DNA from: Sindora glabra
Lineage: Eukaryota > Streptophyta > Magnoliopsida > Fabales > Fabaceae
Assembly: GCA_020226215.1 (NCBI GenBank)
Contig: CM035236.1
Location: 6,329,001-6,393,000, forward strand
DNA length: 64,000 nucleotides
Direction: 5' to 3'
Shown: positions 12,538 to 25,000 of the stretch, piece after piece
How the letters are laid out: every line of letters begins with the position of its first letter
How positions within the stretch are numbered: the first letter of the stretch is position 1
Notes under the pieces: model-generated
Databases searched by the model: none
Seen by the model: the letters and a program-made list of their open reading frames with translations, nothing else
Told to the model about the DNA's origin: nothing
Position numbers and translations under genes: made by a program

Positions 12538-13300
12538 AAAAAATATGAATTGAATGTAAATGAACTAAACACTGAGCTTAAGTTATAAATAAATTGGATG
12601 AACCAAGTGATTAATTAATACAATTAAGAATAAATTGTATGTATCTAGGAATAAAAAAAGTGAGGTTATAAGAAAATGTTTATGTATTACTAACTCTTTA
12701 AATTCTCATATATATTAATTATAACAATCCTAGAATTTTTATTATCCTTTTCCCAGTCCCTTAGAGGCTACACAATATGACGGTTGGCTGCGTAGCTTAT
12801 CCTCAGGTAATTCCTACTCAACTCATTGTCAATAAAATTTGAACAGGTATATAGAAAATTTTTATATGCTCCGATTATGTTTTCATGTTCTTAATTATAA
12901 CTAATAAAGAGAATATACCTTTAGCCTAACTAAAGTATGTAAAATTCTTTACCCAAAAAAAATGTAGATTCCATTTCTCAATCATTAAGTCGTCACTGGA
13001 AACTATTCTCTCGTTACATTTAAATATTCCATACTTTCAGGTTTCAAGATACACGTAAGTTTGAGGTTTTGTAAGCCAAGCCTCTTCCAAAAAGTTCAAA
13101 TTCTTATATTCCTGTCAAACTATGGAGATACCTTTCTACTTGAATTTTCATTGTACCTCTGTAGGCATGAGATGAAGAGAATAATTCAATGTGTTTTGGC
13201 AGCTTATACGTTATGCCATACCCACAAATTAATGCCGTCCTTTTAGATTGATATGCACAGCACACGGAGAGAAAATCATTAGGCTGAGAATAAAAGAAGA
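11659..13300. other. AT-rich intergenic stretch before the XTH gene
   Basis: It holds a long TA microsatellite at 12461-12534 and otherwise no recognisable gene or element. The short frame at 13061-13246 overlaps the likely upstream region of the XTH gene and has no domain. Confidence 0.55.
12461..12534. repeat. (TA)37 microsatellite
   Basis: Uninterrupted TA dinucleotides over 74 bp. This is a likely length-variable marker and a self-pairing hairpin. Confidence 0.97.
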
Positions 13301-13307
13301 AAAATTT

Positions 13308-13313
13308 TATAAA
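13308..13313 (+). promoter_or_regulatory. Candidate TATA box of the XTH gene
   Basis: TATAAA in the context TTTTATAAACAG lies 185 bp before the start codon at 13499. A start site about 30 bp downstream would leave a 5' leader of about 160 bases with pyrimidine-rich patches, which is ordinary for a plant gene. Position and sequence are the only evidence. Confidence 0.4.
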
Positions 13314-13498
13314 CAGTTTGGTAGGCCCTTATCACTGCTCTCCATTAGCTGTATGGAAAGCTAAGTGGACGCTTTTCCATTCCAACGCAAGATCGCTCTT
13401 CCTCCTTTGTACAAATACGATAATCCTTCACTTCCTTTCCAAACCAATTCCATAATCATTCTTTCTCTTAATTAAAGTCATCCAAACATAACATAACC

Positions 13499-14779
13499 AT
13501 GCCCATCTGTTCTTCTTTAAGAAATGCAAGTTTCTTAAAGCTGTTGTTGATTCTCCTGTCTGCTGTCCGTGTTTTGGGACGACCTGCGACTTTTCTGCAA
13601 GACTTTCGAATAACATGGTCTGGTTCCCATATCAGGCAAGTCGATGGTGGCAGGACCATCCAACTTGTTCTTGACCAAAACTCTGGTAAGTTCTTTTTCA
13701 GCACTTTCCTTATCGATCATGATGGGCAATTTGAATTAAAAAGGAAAACATTTGAACTACTGAATATAACGTTGATCATATTGCTCGTACTCTGCTACAT
13801 TTTTCAGGATGTGGATTCGCTTCCAAAAGGCAATACTTATTTGGTCGTGTTAGCATGAAGATCAAACTTGTAGCTGGCGACTCTGCCGGGACTGTCACCG
13901 CCTTCTATGTAAGTTCAACATTAAGCAGAACAGAGTACTAATCCTCTGTTTTAAATTATTTGTTTTTGACGTACGTATGCTATTATTTGGCTTCGACGTT
14001 GTGGCAGATGAACTCCAACACCAACAATGTCCGTGACGAGTTAGACTTTGAATTCTTGGGCAACAGGAGCGGGCAGCCCTACACTGTTCAAACAAACATC
14101 TTTGCTCACGGGAAGGGTGATAGAGAACAAAGGGTCAACCTCTGGTTTGATCCTTCTGCTGACTTCCACACCTACACTATTTTCTGGAACCATCATCATA
14201 TTGTGTAAGTAAATCAACCACAAAAATTAAAAATCCTAAAACGTTAGTATAATCACATTAAATTTTATTTATCCAGATTCCCTCATTTTCCATTTAGTTT
14301 ATTTGAGTCTCACTCATTCCTTGTCCTGTCTGTTCCAAATATGTTAACTTTTTCTTCCTTCTTTTTTTTTTTTTTTGGTCTATTGCAGCTTCTATGTAGA
14401 CGAAGTTCCCATAAGAGTTTACAAGAACAACGATGCCAGGAGGATTCCATACCCGGCGACGCAGGCAATGGGAGTGTATTCAACATTATGGGAAGCAGAT
14501 GACTGGGCAACAAGAGGTGGGCTGGAGAAAATTGATTGGAGCAAAGCACCTTTCTATGCTTATTACAAGGATTTCGACATCGAAGGATGCCCGGTGCCAG
14601 GACCTGCTAACTGTGCCTCCAATCCGAGAAACTGGTGGGAAGGGACTGCTTACCAATCTCTTAATGCCATTGAAGCCCGAAGGTACAGATGGGTTCGCAT
14701 GAACCACATGATCTATGACTACTGTAAGGATAAGTCACGCTACCCCGTGACCCCACCCGAGTGCCTTGCCCGCATCTGA
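13499..14779 (+). CDS. XTH9: Xyloglucan endotransglucosylase/hydrolase, XTH9-like (4 exons, 291 aa)
   Basis: A family GH16 enzyme that cuts xyloglucan chains and rejoins them to other xyloglucan ends (or to water), remodelling growing cell walls; it acts outside the cell. Exons are 13499-13685, 13808-13908, 14008-14204 and 14389-14779; every intron is GT-AG and the 876-nt join is open. Residues 1 to about 27 form a signal peptide. The catalytic motif DELDFEFLG spans 106-114, with nucleophile E107 and acid/base E111; NRS at 115-117 is the conserved N-glycosylation sequon. Arg105 stands where many family members have His, as I recall for XTH9 itself. The C-terminal XET domain has WEADDWATRGG, DFDIEGCPVPG and four cysteines, ending YDYCKDKSRYPVTPPECLARI-like. 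The ATG is the first in frame and gives a proper signal peptide. Length is normal for the family. The symbol is by resemblance, not a database match. Confidence 0.95.
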
Positions 14780-17020
14780 ACCTCAGTTCAGTGAATCATC
14801 TGCAAACTCAAACGTTCCCATAGCACTTGACGTGCATGTGTTTTACACCGAGTTTATCATAATACCTCGTACTGTTCCTCTCACACTTGGACACACAGCA
14901 CAATAATCAATCTATGTTTTAAATAAGGAGAGTTAGTTTGAATCAAATAGCAAGATATGTCTAACTGTGGGAGTTAATGTGTGTAAATAGCAATAATTTC
15001 GTTTTTATATACAATGGAAGGGGATACAGGAGAATAAAATGTAACGAGTCTTGTATTGGTATACGGGGGACGAAGCCTAAAGTGCGAATAAAGCTTGTTA
15101 TTGTTTGTGTTCCAATAGGAAGAGAGCAAAAGTCACCTCAGGCTCTATGTTTCGGCATTTTATTTGTTATTGTTTGTGTTCTAATAAAGCTTGTCTGGTT
15201 AGCCATTATTGTGATGATGAAGATGAACATATTGTTCTTGCTTTTAAATATAGCAACTCGTAGATGAGGAATAAAGAGTTTCTCGCTGGTTAAGCAAAGA
15301 CAAGAAATTAATGCCATGGTTCTTGGGGAAGATATTTTTCCTTTATTCCTTGTCATTTGAATTTCATATATGCTTATTTCATATCAATCTGATTCGTATA
15401 TTCGGTGCCTGAACCGAAGTAGACAAAGATGCGAGGGGTCGTGGCATTACCTAGAGTGAAGCATTATGCATTAAGCATTGGTAACTGATCCTGCCTTGTC
15501 TCGGATATTTTGGTAGGAGTCCTCATAATATATTCGTCAAAATTATCACTTTAAGCATGAAATTAGACAAAACCATAAAATGTGTAAGACTATCCCCTAC
15601 ATCTATTTCGAAGAAAAATATTTTTTTATAAAATATTAAAATAATAAAAATATTTTGTTTATTTAATATTATACATGAAATTTTTGAAAAAAAAAAGTAA
15701 ATTCCTCCTTTTTCAAGAGAAATTTACTTTCCTCTTACATCATTTTTTTAACCACAATATAAGTAGCGTATTAATCCTTTATAAATATATATATGTGTGT
15801 GTGTGTAATATTTTATTGGGAAAAATACTTTCTAAATGAGACAAGTACAAAAGCTTGCAGAAAATTTCTGCATCTGCTATAGTAGATTTTGGTGTTGCTG
15901 GCACCAACACCTTCCTATAAATTTCAATTCTTGGACTTTAACATTCTTACTTATAGCATGTATATTGAATATTTGAATGTATCCCCGCATGCAAGATGAA
16001 ATTCTAAGGAGTAATAAAGGAAAAATGGGTACACCTTATCTTGCAGTTATATTTGTTGTTTAGTGATTATTGCTCGGTCCAAACATTAATGCTACTAGTT
16101 GAAAAGGAGAAGCTAGAGTAAATTTGTTGAGTTTTCTTCCCTTAGTGCATTACAATAACATATGATATTATTTTTTTAATTTTTTCTTTAATGTCTTTGA
16201 TTTAAAGTAGAACAGATACATACATATACATATGTGCCTATATTCAACTTCAAGCCAGTATCAAAAAATCATTATACATTCCACCTGATAAAATAAATGA
16301 AAATTAATTTCACTCTTATAAAGTACATGTAGCAACAGAGACCCAATGGAACAAAGTTGCACCAGTGTTGTTTTTCTATTGTTCCTGGCTATATGATTTG
16401 AGGAAGGTGGTTGGGACATATCTTTCGATCATTCTTTTCTGTGTCTTGTCGGTGCGACTTCTTCCACTGAAAGCGTGGAAAATGGGAGAATAAAATTAGT
16501 GATAAGCCATAGCTAGGACCCCCAAACCTATAGGTATCTTTTGCATGCAGGGTCCTCTTTAAAATAGAAATTGGTAACTCCAGTTTGAACCACAACACAT
16601 GATATGGGCAACAGTCCTCAGAAAACTGTTTCAACGAACTAAGAAGAAGAGTGCGTTCGCTGGCGAAGTCACATCAAAATTGAAATGCTCCGTTGACGAT
16701 ATAATGTCCACGAAATCATTTGTTTCTTATGGAATTTTAAAGACAAAATGCAACATGAATAAGAGAAGAAAGAGAACAGGAAAAATATATAGAACGCCTT
16801 GATTTAGTATTACATAATTTTTAAAGTTTCAAATTTTACAAATAATTTTTATAAAATTTTTAAAAAATAAAAATTTTAAAATTTCAATTTAAAAATAGAA
16901 AATTATGAAAATGAATCATTTATATTTTTTCCAACTTTTTATAATATTGTAAAACAAAAGAAGTAATTAAAAAACAGAATGTATATTTAAAATGAATCAT
17001 GTATATTTAAAAACAGTAAA
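14780..17020. other. 3' flank of XTH and intergenic DNA
   Basis: AATAAA-like signals at about 15032 and 15088 could serve as polyadenylation signals for the XTH transcript, but none is clearly the site. A short AT/GT microsatellite lies at about 15786-15808. Small frames such as 14977-15267 and 16599-16802 have no recognisable domain. I see no other gene. Confidence 0.5.
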
Positions 17021-17069
17021 ACACGCACACACAGTATATATATATATCTGTGCGTGTGTGTGTGTGCGG
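17021..17069. repeat. Inverted CA/TG microsatellite around a TA core
   Basis: ACACGCACACACAG is followed by a TA run and then CTGTGCGTGTGTGTGTG, so a CA-type arm faces its own complement across an AT loop. The structure is a natural hairpin or cruciform. Confidence 0.85.
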
Positions 17070-17576
17070 AGTTTGCTTTTTATTGTTGTTGAATTTCACT
17101 GCAACTGGCTCTAGAGAGCGTAAGACAGTAACACTGTAACTCATTTAACAAAGAACTTGAAACTTTGTACTTGTTTACTTATTTGCATCGATTGGAAATA
17201 TATAATAAGATCAGCAAAATATCATTTTACTTTTTCTGGTTGAAAGTTATGGACGACTGCATTTACGATGTATTTCACGACATGAACATTATTACATGAA
17301 ACTGTCATCGAATTGGGGAAATAAGACATGCAGTAACAGTACATGGAACGAAAGCGAATGCTTTAACGATAATATTTTATTATCATAATCAATAATTTTA
17401 GTGGCCCAATATATTTAAGATCATCAAAATAAAAATTTTTAATGGCAAATTTTATATTTTAATTGTAACTCTCACTAAAAATTGTTTTTTTTTGCATATA
17501 CATTCAAAATTTTTGAATAAAAGCAAAAATAAAAATATAACATACAAATAAAAAATTAAGAAAAATACATAGTACA

Positions 17577-20460
17577 TCCTTGAAGTTTGGTCAAATGACA
17601 AAAATGATATATAAATTTTAAAATTTTACACTAAATCTCTACGAACTTGGAAAAATGTAAATTTATTAAATTTATGATTAAAATTAATAGCAATTCTCCT
17701 TCGTCTCTAAAATACAAAAGGTAATTAAGCATGAAATGTCTTAGAAATTGTAATTGTAATATAAGTATTACCTTGAGTGGTATTAGGACTAATAAATTAT
17801 TAATTAGACCCATGTTTAAGGATTTAAGGTGAAGCGAAATTAAATTCTTACATTATGAATAATTAAAATGAGGAGAACTCAACTACGTTGCTAAATGAAC
17901 TATAGATAAGTGATTCCATGATTGGACTATCGTGATCAAATGAATTTCTCCTAGGATAACTTAGATTATATATTAAATGTATAGAAATGACTCATTATGA
18001 TTATACATAATTTTATGATATAAGATTTGTTGGATAAGGAAATGGGAAAAGTCCTATCTTACCCTTGGTGTCACCCTTAGACACAAAATGCCATATTTTC
18101 TCTTGGTCTTTTCCATGACTAGATTTCCTCTCATTTTCCAACTTCGTTGATCAATTTATCAAGATAAAAAATTCCTAATCTTCTTTATTTCAATGAGTTC
18201 ATGGCTGAATTTCCTTTCATTTATATAAAATAAATTGTCATTGATTAGATTGAAAGAGAGGGAAATGGGTTTAAAAGGAAATTATGCCTTAACTTTAAAA
18301 ATTTTCACTTTTTGGTGTGTAACAACTTAATCCAATGTCAAATTTGCCTTAACCTTTTCTCCTTTATCTAGTTAGTAGTATTCTACTTAAACTTTTGCTT
18401 AATTTCAAGAAATTTGGATGCTTTAGTTATTTTAGAATTTTAAGAAAAAATATGGTTAGATTTTGTAATTTTGATATGGAAATAATGAAATTTGTGATGA
18501 ATATCATAATTATAACATGTCTCTTATGAAATTTGGTGATTTGTTTGAGAGAATTAAGGATATAAGTAAGATTTAAGGTGGGATACATTGTGTGATTAGT
18601 GAATTTTAAGCAAAATTTGCAAGAATTCAAAGGTAAATCAATTTATCAAGTCTACACTTGTTTTTAGGATAACTTGAATCAATCATGAATCAATTCAATT
18701 AAAATTTAGTAAGGGAATTGGTTCCCTAATTAATTTAGTGAGTTTGAGGAGTTCTCTGTAAGGTTTTAATTGATTCAAACCTAACAGAATTTTTTTATAA
18801 GACCTAAATTAATTTCCTAATCAATTTAACCATGAGAGATGCTTTCTGTAAGGCATGAATTCATTCACATTACATTCTTATGAAATTTTATATGTTTTAA
18901 ATATTTTTATTGCATGGTACCCCCTCATAAATGTTGTATAAGAATAAGTAATATTATTATGGATGGAATGGTTTATAGCTAGGCTTCATACTCAATGTGA
19001 AGTCACCTAGGATATAAATTATTATGTTTTGCTTATATTATGCTGCAATTGTGCAACAATGATGATTAGAGGAACTTTGTTTATGTTAAGATCTATACAC
19101 CAAATCTAGGTGCTTGTTTATGAAGGGATAGGATTGATTTTGGAGGAAAAAAGTTAAGCTTGTAAAGAAATAAGATTAATTAGGAATAATAAAGAGGGTT
19201 ATTTGATTGTGCAATCATGAATGTTATATATGAAAGATATTATACTAATTTGCTTAGCAAGTTTGATATTATGAGTAATAAATGGATTACCTTGGCAAGT
19301 TTGATATTATGACTAATAAATGGATTATACTACTTTGTGATATTTGTGTGCTATATTCTCTTTAGCTAATTTCTAGTAAGTCCGCATAAGAGATCATTTA
19401 TTTTATATATAAGTTAATATTACCCATTTAGTTACCATTTTTGTAAATTTAATTATTAAATAGAATGTTAACTTACTAAGTGCCCGAACTTCCTTTTATG
19501 TAGTTTTTTTTCTCAAAGATATTCAGGTCAATATGCCACCATCATTTCCACCATAATAGAAAAGCTTGGTCTTTGAAGGGTTTTCCCATTATTTTATGAG
19601 TTAGACAACATTTGAATTGTAAATCATTTTGTAACTTTGGATAAAATTATTAACTCAGTAGTCAGAGCCATAATTATAGGTGATGAAGTTTCTGTAAGAA
19701 ATGTTAGTTATAGGGTTTAGTTAGGCTATGTCCTTGTATAATGAAAACATCTAAGTTAATTTAACATTTTTTTCGAGTAACTCTCTTTCATGTTAGAATA
19801 TTTCAAATAAAATGGAACAAATTTGCAATTTCCTTTTTTAGTTCTACCTCAACTATGAATGTATAAATCCATTATTGTCTAGTATTTTATTTCCACTATT
19901 GTTAATCTTAACATAGGCTGACAAAACTAGGTTCAATGATTCCAAGTTGGTCACAGCCATAGGTGGGCCATGATATAAAGTTTAATAACAAAATTGAAAA
20001 AGAAATAACTTGAATCAAGAAAATGAAGGCTTATGTTGCTTTGATCTAAAGTAAGTAGGGAGAAGTTAATTATAGAGAAGTATACCTACGCAAAATAGGA
20101 GAAGTATTAGTTATTTTGCTTACTATAAAATGATGCAAGCAAATCTCAAACCTTACTCAAAACTCATTAAATGTAATTTGTATCAAAGCATTTTGGAATA
20201 ATTCTAATGAAACTTCCTTTAAATAAACTTTATAACCTAGGCGTGTAATGTTTCAATTCAGGTAGTTTCCTCTTTTAGTTAAAGTGAATAAATTAGTCAA
20301 TCCTACACTATATTCTTATTGGATATAAATTTTAATAAGAAAAATATGGTAGGAAGACATAGAAAAGGAGGAAGATAAAAAGGAGAGTTCTACTATTAAT
20401 TTTAATCATAAATTTAGTAGTTTAATTTTTTATAATTAGGGGCTAACGTATATTTTACCC
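17577..20460. mobile_element. Old repeat with inverted ends, class uncertain
   Basis: The left part at about 17650-17705 and the right part at about 20375-20425 are inverted copies: the shared core reads AATTTATGATTAAAATTAAT next to a TCTCCTT/AAGGAGA block. Between them lie about 2.7 kb without coding frames. A stretch at about 19470-19500 (TTACTAAGTGCCCGAACTT) recalls the inside of gypsy-type LTRs. So this could be an inverted-repeat element, or an LTR fragment nested in one. I could not find target duplications. Confidence 0.35.
19257..19332. repeat. 38-bp tandem duplication
   Basis: GCAAGTTTGATATTATGAG at 19257 recurs as GCAAGTTTGATATTATGAC at 19295, each followed by TAATAAATGGATTA. Two copies differ by about two bases. 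Confidence 0.9.
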
Positions 20461-22447
20461 TTAATAACTTTCTTTTTATTTAGGCACCTTATACACTTGG
20501 TTGCATCTCATTGCACCTATTTCAATGGTCAATTTTTGTTAATGAATTTATATAATTCAATGCTAAACAATAACTTTGTGGAATTGCTTGAACCTTAATT
20601 TCATCCAATCCTAACTAGCTTTTTGATATTTTGTTTTTTTTTTACTTCTCACTTGGTTCTAATGATGATAAGTAAATAAAGGTTCATTTTCATAGCTTTA
20701 CCAATAGTTCTAATATGAAGATGAACTTCCTCCCAAAGAAGAAACCTAAAAACTAGATTTAATGAAAATTTTATATCTTTTAATAAAAAAACTAGATTTA
20801 TGGAAAATAAAGTATAAATTAGAGAAAGCAAGTATAATGAAAATAAATCCGAATTTGGGATTCACTAGCATATCTCTTCCTCAATCTTTTAGTGCTGGCT
20901 TCATTATCGTAAACATTAATCCTTTCAAGTTATAGATTTGAGTCTTATGCTATTTATTGATAGAGTTAATGTCATACTTGACATAAAAAAAATATTCTAG
21001 TGGTTAAACTTTGGGTTTCTAACATCAAGAATAACAAGAAAATTTATAATTGTTGTATGGTTTGTTTGTAAAAAAATAGCTTGAGTGAGTGAATATGAGT
21101 AGAAAAGATTTTAGATCTATGAAAGTAGGAAGAACAAATCTAAATTCAAATTTGAAGAGGAAAAGTGAGATAAAGAGATAACAAAGAAAAATAACGTGGA
21201 TAAAAAAATCAATTAAATAAAAGGATAAGAAAAATTCAGATAATCAAAAGTGAAAAAAGAAAATCTAATTTGAACATACTTGTTGGGAATTTATCTAAAT
21301 CCAGATCTAGATGTTCTTATCTCCAAATCTGGATTTCGAATTTTCATGCTTGGAGTGACCTTCGTCAGAAGTACTAGCTTTATGTCATGGGCTAAAAATC
21401 CTTTAATCAAAACTATATAGTGCATGCTTGTCACTCTTAGTGAACATGTCTACCTTCTTATAAAACTATCTCGTAACATGCTTGGTAAAGATAATGATAC
21501 ATCTCAAATTTATTGCTCATACAATAAAATTTTCATGTACAACATATTTATAAGCCATAATCAAATCTCGTTGAAGTACACACTCATTAAGCCATAAGAT
21601 TGCACTATATGTGAAGTTTTTGAGCACAGTAGGCCTAAAAAAGGATAAATTAAATAGAAACAGAGATACTTCGTTTGTTTGATATCTACCTTATTCTATA
21701 GTTTTGAGTATGTAAGGATGGTTGCAAACTAACACACTTAAGTCTCTAACTCAATGTTAAGGCACCCCATAGGCCTTCCTAACACTCCATTTACTTAAAA
21801 AGTATTTTGAATAAAAATCCACTTAATACTAATAGATATATTTTTTTTGAGTCATCATAAATCCTTTTTGTCATATTCTAACTTTTTGATTTGCATTATA
21901 ACACACCAATTCAAAGATAAAAATGTAGAGATCATAAATATAGACTTTTTAAATTCCTCTAAATTCTCTTTATCATATCAAAATTATTAAAATACCTAAA
22001 TTTGAAAAAATTGAAAAGAATTATACATAAGTTAGATTAATTCTAAATTTCAACCACAGGACCTCTATAACATATTTGATTTTTCTACCAAGTCTTGTCT
22101 AAAATCGAGTACATTTACTTATTGAATTGTTGCAATTGACAACTTATGACACTTTGCTAAGAAACCTAGAGACAAAATATATAGATATAATTGTGGTATA
22201 AAAAAGGTTGAAAGGAGATCAATTCCTTTTGTAACAAATCAAAATGGACTATTTTATAACTAAAAATATTAAGAAATTAAAAGAAGATGTTTTACATCAC
22301 GCAATGCAATTTTTGGTCTCTTAGATCTTGCTTTGAAATTTTTTTTATGATTCTTCTAATGAGTCAATTTTTTGAGCTTTTGTTTGAAAAGGAAATAATG
22401 AGATAGAGAAAGGAAAATATTAATTATTTTATAAAAATATTAAGCTT
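20461..22447. other. AT-rich stretch without recognised gene
   Basis: No supported gene, RNA or element boundary. It ends at the target duplication of copia 2. Confidence 0.55.
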
Positions 22448-22452
22448 TAAAG
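22448..22452. repeat. Target-site duplication of copia 2 (left)
   Basis: TAAAG here is repeated exactly at 28988-28992, immediately outside the two LTRs. A 5-bp duplication is what Ty1/copia integrases make. Confidence 0.9.
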
Positions 22453-22875
22453 TATAGCAATTTTCTTCTTTCTGAATGTTAGCAACAAACTAACATTCAG
22501 ACGAAAGTGGTTCGCAAAAACAGGATAGTAGTTTTTCTGCTCAACGGCCATCGGATTGCACGGCTTCTTGATGGGAGAAGTTGGCAATAAGGAGTATAAA
22601 AACAAAAATTGGGGTCCCCAGGTTCGGTTAATGCTTATTTTATTTTCTGAAACAAAATTACACCATTAAAAGAGCAAAGAACCAAAACCTAGAAGTGTCC
22701 AAATGCAAAAATTTAAAAGACTATTTGGTGCAATTCGAAGCCAGTGATTACAGAAACTTCAATGTGCAATTTCAACGTGACAATGGCTAGAGGTAGGCTT
22801 TCGCACTCTCTGATTTAATTTTATGCTTCAACTAAGATATATTTAAGCATTTGAGTATCCTAGATATAGTTTACA
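22453..22875 (+). repeat. 5' LTR of copia 2
   Basis: 423 bp, starting TATAGCAATTTTC and ending AGTTTACA. It aligns end to end with 28567-28987 with about 58 differences, mostly transitions. A TATAAAAA promoter box at 22595 is conserved in both LTRs, at 22595 and 28708. Confidence 0.93.
22595..22602 (+). promoter_or_regulatory. TATA box in the 5' LTR of copia 2
   Basis: TATAAAAA in the context GGAGTATAAAAACAAAAA is unchanged between the two LTRs although the surrounding bases differ by about 14%. It is the probable transcription promoter of the element. Confidence 0.65.
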
Positions 22876-22877
22876 TT

Positions 22878-22889
22878 TAGTATCAGAAC
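22878..22889 (+). other. Primer binding site of copia 2
   Basis: TAGTATCAGAAC lies 2 bases after the 5' LTR. It resembles TGGTATCAGAGC, the site complementary to the 3' end of initiator methionine tRNA used by most plant copia elements, with two G-to-A type changes. Confidence 0.75.
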
Positions 22890-24208
22890 CATGATATAAC
22901 TCTGCCTTGCTATGGTTTATATGAAAAACAGAGGATAGATTTTAAATTTGAATCCTATCTAGATGAAAGTTTTTCATGATTTTGAGAGGAGGAACAGATA
23001 GCTCATGAGATACTGATAGATTAAGATTGAAAATTGAAAAAAATTGTAGTGAAAATTGCATAAAACTTTCAAGTTTTGTTTCGGGTTAAAATCGGGTCAA
23101 AATCGAGTTAGGTTGACCCGACTGGAGGTTAAAGACGACCTCCCCTATTGCTACACTAAAACGCACCGTTTTATTCATTGAAACGACTTCGTTTCATTTG
23201 GGATTTCGAGGCTGCGTTTAGGCCTCCTTAAAACACACCATTTTGGCCTTTACCTTACAAAAGAAAAATCAAACTGTTGTCACTGGGATTCAATTCGCTG
23301 TCACCAACCTGCGTCACATAGCTATGACCATTGATCCTAAGAATTTTTCTTACTTTAAGCTTCCACAGATTAATATATAAAGGTTTAGAAACGTTTTATT
23401 TTTTTGCGTTTTAGTTTCCGAATATTATTAAATCATAACAACAATAGTAGCGTCATACATTTTTATGCCTAATATTTAGACATTATTTTAGGCATTGTTT
23501 TAACACATTTAGATTAAAAAATTAATTAGGAGAATTTAAATTAATTAATTAATTAATCACATTTGGCTTGGATGATTAATTAATTATTTACTTCTCATTA
23601 TGATAATATTATACAATTGTTTTATCAATCTTAGGCTATATATTTTTCTATGGAGAGAAAATTAATTTGTCACATTTATTTAAGTGATTAATTAATGTTT
23701 GAAATCTCATAAAGAAATGTCTATTTATGCATTTTGTTTAAGTATGTTTTAAAATGTCAAGTGATCTGTATAATTTTAGTTTAATTAAACTTTAGCCACA
23801 GTACCTTTGATTATTCTAAAATTATACATAAAGTATTAGATTTAAATTTAGGATCACATAAAGAAAAATGACATTTATTGTAATTAATCATATTTAATAT
23901 GATAATTATTATACCACAAAAATGTTATTATATTTAATATGATTTATTAGGATGGGGTAGTAAATTTTTTTTACCTTAATTTACCCATAGAAATTAAAAT
24001 AGGGAATATAATTTGCTAGTTTCACCAATTTTGTATATAAGCCTAATTAAATAAAACTAAGCCCATAAGCAGTTTTATTTGCTACTAGGATTATGTTTGA
24101 TAGATATGTTTTGCATTAGTAAGATATGTCATATGTAATATTTTTTAATTGCCTCAAATTATTAACATAACATATAAATTTTATATAATTTTTAATTTTT
24201 GAATATCT
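22890..24208 (+). other. Long untranslated leader of copia 2
   Basis: About 1.3 kb separate the primer binding site from gag. The second half (from about 23380) is very AT-rich with short TTAA runs, unlike the first half. It may contain an unrecognised nested insertion; I found no target duplication to prove it. Confidence 0.45.
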
Positions 24209-25000
24209 CCGATTTTCAAGTTCCTGAATTGAATAGTGATAACTATAAGATATGGAAGGAGAAAATTCTTCTTTAATTGGGGTGGATGGACGTTCAATAA
24301 GAAATGATAAACCACTTAAACTCACTGATAGTAGTAGTACAGTTGAAATAGCACTTTATGAGCGTTGGAAGCGATCAAATTGCCTTAGCATAATGTATAT
24401 CAAAACTAAGATATCTGCTAGCATTCATGGGTCTATTGGAGAGCATCAAAACGTTCAAAGTTTGCTGAAAGCTATTGATGAACAGTTTGAAACTTCAGAT
24501 AAGGCTTTAGCAAGTACTCTGATAATGAGGTTATCATCAATGAAACTTACCGACATAACGGGTGTGCGAGAGCATATCATGCAGATGAGGAACATAGCAG
24601 CTCAATTAAAAATGCTTGAGGTTGAGATGTCTAAATCCTTCCTTGTGCACTACATCCTGAACTTTCTACCGCCTTAGTATGGACCCTTTAAGATTTCCTA
24701 CAATACACATAAGGAGAAATGGACAATCAATGAACTTCTGTCCATGTGTGTATAGGAAGAAAGGAGGCTTATTGCAGAAATAGGAGAAAGCACACATATG
24801 GCAACACAAGAAAAGAACAACAAGCAAGCTAACTCAAAAGGAAAGGGAAATGCACCCATTGAAGATAGTATAAAGAAAGAGTCTAAGTGTTTCTTCTACA
24901 AGAAAAGGGACACACAAAGAAGAACTGCAACAAATTTAAAAGTTAGCTTGAAAAGAAAGGTATCTCAATCTCACACTTTTGTTATGAATCTAATATGGTA
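24209..25000 (+). pseudogene. Copia 2 gag remnant
   Basis: The start reads VPELNSDNYKIWKEK, a typical gag opening, then shifts frame. From 24252 to 24677 an open frame carries the UBN2-type gag core (RWKRSNCLSIMYIKTKISAS, LLKAIDEQFETSDKALASTL, MQMRNIAAQLKMLEVEMS). A stop follows HYILNFLPP, where the gag would normally continue with QYGPF. The zinc knuckle near 24885 begins CFFYKKRD: the second Cys is Tyr and the frame is then lost. Confidence 0.8.
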
